Of a stretch of 64,000 nucleotides of DNA, positions 58,026 to 64,000 are shown piece by piece. Each line of letters opens with the position of its first letter. Within the stretch, counting starts at the first letter, position 1. The DNA comes from Iris pallida (Eukaryota; Streptophyta; Magnoliopsida; Asparagales; Iridaceae): NCBI GenBank assembly GCA_029216955.1, contig JANAVB010031417.1:15645555-15709554 (forward strand), written 5' to 3'. Under the pieces are notes generated by a model. It saw only the letters and a list, made by a program, of their open reading frames with translations. It was not told where the DNA came from and searched no databases. Made by a program: the position numbers and the translations under genes.

Positions 58026-59301
58026 GGCGATGGTTTCTTCCAGCGGCAACCCAGGGCCAAGGGACCGACTCGGCCTAGAAAGAAACAGGTTATAGCCGAG
58101 CTGGGTATGAAACAACCGGTAGGTCGGGGACTTGCATCGAGGATCGCTACCTGCGGTACAAGGGTCCCGAATACCAGGCTATGTCCACGATGGCTAGTCA
58201 ATGCCAATGACCATTCATATAGATGTGTCGGCACGGGCGGCAATCCGCATGTGTGCCTTTGGACTGAGTTGAGTTAAATGTGTATGCAGTTAGAAGACAC
58301 AATGACTGGGCCTAATATTTGGCTACAACGAATGCGGCGTGCTTCGGCACGAGATGTGGCGTCGAGTGTTAAGTCGTTGGAATAGAGTTGCATGTGTTAG
58401 GCTTGAACTGTTGTGAGTTAAGTCGAGAAGGGCCGTAGGGCAAAGTTGAGTGAAGTTACGTTGAGTTGCTGGACACGACCTCGAAATGTGAGGCACGGCC
58501 GTGTTGTCAAAACTTAAGTAAAGGCAAGACTAAGCGAGGAGGCGCTGCCTCAGAGATATTGAAACACGAATTGAGTTCATGGCACGACTGAGTCGTTACG
58601 TCCCAGAGTTTGGCACGAAAGCCAGGTATGAGTCGGTGTGTTGACATTGTAAGCAAACGATAAGGTCTTGAGACAAGGATAAGGATGTTATCGGTGCGAT
58701 AGCACGGTCACACGGAAATGGAGTCTATCGTGTAGTTGCGTCCCTGATTATGGCCGTAAGGCAAACACGACTTGATATGTTAACATTGTTGGCACGAGAA
58801 GGGTCAGAAGGCAAGGTATGAGTTAACGATACTGTTGTAAGCACAGGATGGTTCTCAGACACAAATACGCTAAGACGTTTATCATAAAACTGATCCAAAG
58901 ACAAGACTAGAAAGACAATTGATAAGAATGGACTATGTTGCACAAAGTAAATTAACATGTTAGTTTTGTATGGGTGGGCGAGGAGCTCATTCCATCAGTA
59001 CAGTTGAGTACAGACACCCACATAGTTTACATGTGTAGGCACAGGTAGAAGCTCGTGGTGCGGTGCTCGCTTGGATGCGTCGAGGCATGGAGTTCCTTGG
59101 CGATTCGAAGCGTGCGGCCGTATGGAAACAAGACTTATACGGGACATAATGTATGGACGTCGCCTTCCGAAGCTTCCGTTGGCTCAAGCAAATGTACTTT
59201 GAGAGATGAGAGAGAGCTGAGAGATTGTAATATGAGATGAGTGGATTGGAGTGATTGTAATCTTGGCCTTGCGCCCCCATTGTAATCTTTGTTTCAATAT
59301 C

Positions 59302-59307
59302 AATAAA
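59302..59307 (+). terminator. Putative polyadenylation signal
   Basis: AATAAA in the context TATCAATAAAGAG, about 200 bp before the LTR end. The same context occurs in the solo LTR at 28615-28620. Confidence 0.45.
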
Positions 59308-59483
59308 GAGCTTCTTTGAATAACTTGTGTTTGTTCTAAAATTTCTGCTGCTATTATTCAATGTCTCTGCATGGGACTTCTGTGCGACGACCCCATTGCA
59401 GCCGCTGAAATCAGCCGTTATGGAACCCGCCTTGCACGAGCGCAATCTAGGCTCATACGGCATCACGTCTTAGCGAGGACGAT

Positions 59484-59499
59484 CGCTCCTACGGGAGCG
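59484..59499 (+). other. LTR-terminal hairpin, UACG loop (LARD-like element)
   Basis: Stem CGCTCC/GGAGCG closes a TACG loop, 10 nt before the LTR end. Two stem pairs differ from the gypsy hairpin with both partners changed. Confidence 0.7.
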
Positions 59500-59512
59500 G
59501 GGCGTAACATAA

Positions 59513-59524
59513 TGGTATCAGAGC
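59513..59524 (+). other. Primer-binding site, initiator-Met tRNA type
   Basis: TGGTATCAGAGC begins 3 nt after the LTR end. This is the canonical plant initiator-Met primer site. Confidence 0.9.
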
Positions 59525-62079
59525 ATGGCTTTACGTCCTTGGACTGTCGATTGAATTCTTTAACTTCGATGTTTTCGCAAACTCTGTTGCTTCTGTAAGT
59601 TGATATCGTTGGTGCGCTCTCTCTCAAATGTCCCACGGAATGTCCATACAATAAGTCTAACTATTTTGCTAAACATAGAAGAATAATGTTTGACAAATCA
59701 AAAAGATAGTTCGTGTAAGCACGGTTGGCTAAGTCGGGCTGGGCATATACACCAAAGATTGTGTCGACCTTAGCAAAGTCGAGAGCGAGATTCGTAATAT
59801 TTTGAGCTAGAATGAGTTAAACTCGATTGAGTAAAGTGAGATGACTATCAATAGGGGTGCTATCGAACAAACGATATCGTCGGTACGATATAGATGAGCG
59901 TGCTTAGAAATTGAGGAATAGTTCGAACGGGATTCGAAAAGTCGATTTTGATTCGAATGATGGTTTTGAGGATTTGTCAAATGAATTCATCCCTGAGTGG
60001 TGTATGCGATAGTCTCAGGGATGTCGACTGATCGATTGAGGATACGGGGTGTCGGTGAGTCTATCAGCAAGCATCGCGTTATGCAAAGCCGTAGAGTGAG
60101 TATCATTGAATAAAGTTTAGCCTTGAAGTTTGACGTGTTGATTCGAACAGATTAGAAAATACGCGTACGAAACGTGCACGGGATTGAGGATTACGCAAGT
60201 ATGAAACGCGAAAATGAACGAGTATATGAAGTCGAATTGTGGAAAAGTTAGGGTATACGGATGGATGACTTGATCGAGAAAATTAATACGGATCGTATAC
60301 GAAAAGGTAGTACGACAGGTAGACAGTGTGCATGAAGGGTTTGATTTTGAATTTACGCGAATAACTCTAAGGATTGGATTGAATGTCATTCGATGAATTG
60401 AGTTAGCAAAGGGACGATGCGAATTGAGGAAATACGTTGGTCGATGACTTAAGATAGACGGATGAATAATACGCGAATTTGGGTTTAAGGAAAATTGATG
60501 TTGTGAATGATTCGAGGGATAATGATCGAACGTAAATTTAAATGTCGAGGAGATTATCTAGTCGGACGATGGCATCATTCGTACGACTCAAAATTAGTTG
60601 CAAAGGAAGATCGTCAGGTTACGCATATCATCGATGGTATTGAGGCGTATCAAAGATCGATATGCGATAACTCGGGGGTACTCTGACTCGGCGAATGACG
60701 ATCGTGCAAGTGTTATTGTTCGGTTGGATGCTATACTTAGAATTTTGATTGAGATGAATGTTGGATGAAAATGATTATGTCTTGATGGTTACGCGGATAA
60801 CCACAGCATCGACATTCTTGTCTTGTGCGAGCGCAACTCTAGCCCCGCACATGCGTTGCGTCGAATTTGGGGCGATCGTTCCGCGTGAGCGCTGGCATGG
60901 TGATTCATGTCGCGGGAATAATCGAACTCAGAAAATCGGGATGCGGCAACTTTGATTGTCTCGATTGTCGGCTTGATGCGAAGGTGAATTCGAGAATTTG
61001 TAGGACTTGGGATTGATGAATGAATGAAACTTGAGGATTGAGTAGGTCCAATCCGCGCATCGAAAATGAATTAGTCTAGACTTGAAACAAGAGTTACGCC
61101 CCGATGAGAATGACTATTCCGGGGAGCGTTGTATGGTGATTTCATGCCCACCGTGGAAAATCGGACTCACGTGAGATCGGAGCGTGGCATATTGTTAAGT
61201 CAGAAGACCTCGTAATCGAATACGTGAATTGGGATGAATGACTTAGGGAATATGAAATGTGAAATTTAGGTTTAGCGATGAATTGTGTCATAGCGTACTT
61301 GACTTGGTAGGACTGATAGGTAGATTATGTCGAACGTGTTCGAAGAGATAGAATATGCGAAATGGCTTAATGAATGAGTGATATTGATATGTCAAGGAAT
61401 TGATTGAAACATGAGTTATCGTAGGATGGCTTTGCTGAACGACTCGGACCCCGTACGACGAATGATGGATGTGTATAGGGAATCGATGCTCGATGTTTAG
61501 AAATCAGAGTGATGCGAGCTTGGGTAGAAAACCTCGTACTATCAATTTGGTTTGACCTTAGGATGGGGTCAGTGTTGATATCGTTATTTGGGAACTATGA
61601 TTCTAGTACTGACGGAAAGACATAGCCTAACAGTTAGGCAGACGTCCGAGCGCAAAGTGGTAGGATTGTGGAGGCACCACTCGCGAGCTCGGTTGACATG
61701 TACGTATATCAGGGACGCCCGAATATGTGTACGATCCTACTCGAGTGGTGATGGTGGATTTTCTATCACGAGGCTTGGCTGAAATGCATGTATTTTGGGG
61801 ACGCCTAGAATATGTGTACGATCCAATTATGTGATACGTTGAATCAAGTGAGATTTGAAGAACGGGAAAGTATCGAAGATTTTGAAATCGTAAGTTTCGA
61901 AGAAGTATTGATGGTAATACGATCATTTGAATGTTGGTTGATCAGTTGGTGTACCTTACGACTAAGTTAGCAATAGCACAAGCGTGGCTCGAATTGAGGG
62001 AACGTGTAGGAGTAGCGTGTGCGAGAAATGTAGGATGTTGAATCAAGTTATAAGCCGATGAGTGTACTCAGTAAGTTTT
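59525..62079. other. Non-coding interior of the LARD-like element
   Basis: No frame resembles gag or pol, and the longest open frames are short. The region is rich in ATTCGA, GATTGAGG and TACGCG words. A segment at 60815-60870 (TTGTGCGAGCGCAACTCTAG) resembles the LTR 3' region. Near 61690-61830 an imperfect duplication repeats AGGGACGCCCGAATATGTGT (second copy GGGGACGCCTAG...). Confidence 0.6.
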
Positions 62080-62110
62080 GAGGACGGAACTTTTTCTGAG
62101 TGGTGTATAA
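62080..62110 (+). other. Polypurine-tract region of the LARD-like element
   Basis: GAGGACGGAAC and a T-rich stretch precede the 3' LTR, matching the segment before 14918. Confidence 0.5.
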
Positions 62111-64000
62111 TGTAGTGCCCCGTCCCGCTCAGTCAATCGGAGGAATCGAAACGCCGACGGTGTTCGGACTTAGCCTTACAACGGCTTGCTCGGAAACATC
62201 GCTCAGGTTGGGTAGTTTCGGTGAACTTGCCTCATCTTTGCCTTCACATAATAAATCGCCTATTTTCAACTTACACAAGTAGGCTTAATAATAAAAGAGA
62301 TGAATCCACATAGCTAAAGGGAGTAATCTCGACGGTTCGAATTGAGTTAGAATATGGAAAGGTCCAACGGTCGGCTTAGAGTTGGTGCACGGCGTGCTTT
62401 GAAAATGACACTCGATCCTTTATCCCGTGGCTTGGGAGAAGAAAAGTTGGTCTTCGACACAAAACTATGAACTTGCCTAAGTCATAGGCGTCGCCCGCGT
62501 AAACGCTTGATTAAGCGTACACGATTCTACTGCACAAGGCTTGGCATAGCCTTTGCTCGTCCCTCGGGTTAAGTTGTAGGCTTGAGTATGTTAGACAAAG
62601 TTATGCCGGTCGACCTAAGTCATTCCAAGTGCTGTTCCGCTCATTCTGCGGTTGTCAAGTTAAATAGTTCCACAATCCCAAGGCCCGTCATATGAGTATG
62701 ACTTGGGCGATAGCGCTGCATAGAACACAAGTCGATTTAAGGCACGAGCCACAGTTGGTTCAGTAGAAAGCTAGCCACGGTCTGTCAATACTTAAGGACA
62801 CACGTTATGTTCAAGTTAAGTGAGAAGGCTATGCAGTAGCCGTTTCTAGAGTTCAAAGAATGTTAAGTCTAAGCGATGGTTAGTCGCCGAGAGGAAATAT
62901 GTCGGGACTGTAGTTCAGTCGTCGAGGCAACCCTGGTTTGGGGCTCTACAAAGGAAGTGTGAAAAGTAGAAGAAGTAAAGCAAACGAACTAAGTGATGAT
63001 GATGAGACCATGCATTACATTAAGTCTAGAAGTTAGCATAGGCGCGTGGTCATGGACAACTTGTCGACAAGGGCGATGGTTTCTTCGAGCGGCAACCCAG
63101 GGCCAAGGGACCGACTCGGCCTAGGAAGAAACAGGTTATAGCCAAGCTGGGTATGAAGCAACCGGTAGGTCGGGGACTTGCATCGGGGATCGCTACCTGC
63201 GGTGCAAGGGTCCCGAATGCCAGGCTATGTCCACGATGGCTAGTCAATGCCAGTGACCATTCATATAGATGTGTCGGCACGGGCGGCAATCCGCGTGTGT
63301 GCCTTTGGACCGAGTTGAGTTGAATGTGTATGCGGTTAGAAGACACAATGACTGGGCCTAAAATTTGGCAACAACGAAGGCGGCGTGCTTCAGCACGAGA
63401 TGTGGCGTCGAGTGTTAAGTCGTTGGAATAGAGTTGCATGTGTTAGGCTTGAGCTGTTACGAGTTAAGTCGAGAAGGGCCATAGGATAAAGTTGAGTGAA
63501 GTTACGTTGAGTTGCTGGGCACGACCTCGAAATGTGAGGCACGGTCGTGTTGTCAAAACTTAAGTAAAGGCGAGACTAAGCGAGGAGGCGCTGCCTCAGA
63601 GATATTGAAACACGAATTGAGTTCATGGCACGACTGAGTCGCTACGTCCCAGAGTTTGGCACGAAAGCCAGGTATGAGTCGGTGTGTTGACATTGCAAGC
63701 AAACGATAAGGTCTTGAGACAAGGATAAGGATGTTATCGGTGCGATAGCACGGTCACACGAAAATGGAGTCTATCGTGTAGTTACGTCCCTGATTATGGC
63801 AGTAAGGCAAACATGACTTGATAGGTTAATATTGTTGGCACGAGAAGGGTCAGAAGGCAAGGTATGAGTTAACGTTACTGGTGTAAGCACGGGATGGTTC
63901 TCAGACACAAATACGCCAAGGCGTTTGTCATAAAACTGATCCTAAGACAAGACTAGAAAGACAATTGATAAGAATGGACTATGTTGCACAAAGTAAATTA
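62111..64000 (+). repeat. 3' LTR of the LARD-like element (truncated by window)
   Basis: It begins TGTAGTGCCCCGTCCC and carries the palindrome at 63060-63071. It shows the uninterrupted LTR across the point where Tat entered the 5' copy (about 62931). About 550 bp of its 3' end lies beyond the window. Confidence 0.9.

Larger units (their letters stand above)
57878..59509 (+). repeat. 5' LTR of the LARD-like element, second part
   Basis: It resumes at GAGGCAACCCTGG and is nearly identical to 62931-64000 over the overlap. It carries the CTTGTCGACAAG block (58014-58025), TAATGTATGGA near 59143, AATAAA at 59302-59307 and the terminal hairpin. It ends GGGGCGTAACA. No gene. Confidence 0.9.
36135..64000 (+). 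mobile_element. Non-autonomous LTR retrotransposon (LARD-like), 5' LTR split by the Tat element
   Basis: The 5' LTR is in two parts (36135-36952 and 57878-59509). A primer site lies at 59513, then 2.6 kb of non-coding interior, then a 3' LTR from 62111 that runs past the window end. The two LTRs align across the Tat insertion. LTR tips (TGTAGTGCCCCGTCCC and GGGGCGTAACA) and the primer site resemble the gypsy element at 8483, suggesting it is mobilised by a related chromovirus. It sits inside the minus-strand gypsy; the candidate left TSD is 36130-36134 (ACTGC), and the right side is not in view. Confidence 0.85.

Noticed and set aside
59525..62079. Possible hidden gag in the LARD-like interior
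   Set aside because: Scanned for Gag, zinc knuckle, DSGA, YVDD/FIDDIL and integrase motifs on both strands and found none.

Overview
This window is plant nuclear DNA, almost certainly from a flowering plant with a large, repeat-rich genome. The species cannot be read from the sequence. The evidence is chromodomain-type and Tat-type Ty3/gypsy retrotransposons, PIF/Harbinger, hAT and Mutator-like DNA transposons, plant mobile domain (PMD) genes, and a captured exon of a plant CRK-type kinase. I found no rRNA, tRNA or CRISPR, and no ordinary host gene. Nearly all coding capacity belongs to transposable elements, most of it broken by stops. Boundaries below rest on terminal motifs, target-site duplications (TSDs), primer-binding sites and splice signals read by eye.

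Layout. (1) 1-4100: an internally deleted Mutator-like (MULE) transposase, then a convergent seven-exon PMD gene at 3526-939 (-). The PMD gene reads through without a stop (about 690 codons) and is the only apparently intact gene. (2) 4717-5405: a non-autonomous MULE with 10-bp TSDs and a C-homopolymer-rich core. (3) 5745-24725: one PIF/Harbinger element (TAA TSDs) with a broken DDE transposase, a broken Myb-like protein and an RNase H hybrid-binding domain. It is split by a complete Ty3/gypsy chromovirus (8483-16496, TSD ATTAC) and a solo LTR (20718-23493, TSD CTTTT). (4) 25086-28846: a small hAT (8-bp TSD) containing a solo LTR (25599-28801), which contains a second hAT-like element (25661-27001) carrying the kinase exon. 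(5) 29030-29472: a hAT-type MITE. (6) 29527 to the window end: a minus-strand Tekay-like gypsy. A non-autonomous LTR element (36135 to beyond 64000) is inserted in it. That element's 5' LTR is split by a 20.9-kb Tat/Ogre-like element (36953-57877, TSD GAGGC), which in turn holds a solo LTR (49100-52126, TSD TGCCA).

How the parts relate. The nest gives a relative order: Tekay-like gypsy, then the non-autonomous element, then Tat, then the solo LTR. The first and last belong to the same LTR family, so that family moved both before and after the two others. The Tat element carries gag, protease, RT, RNase H, a second RNase H and integrase on the plus strand. On the opposite strand it has a spliced gene encoding a PMD-like and coiled-coil protein.

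The most unusual signals are non-coding. They are a covarying LTR-terminal hairpin with a UACG loop, a conserved LTR block centred on CTTGTCGACAAG in three LTR groups, hypervariable short-motif arrays at the same place in three copies of one LTR family, and the same heptamer (CATGCGG/CCGCATG) in two unrelated retrotransposon families.
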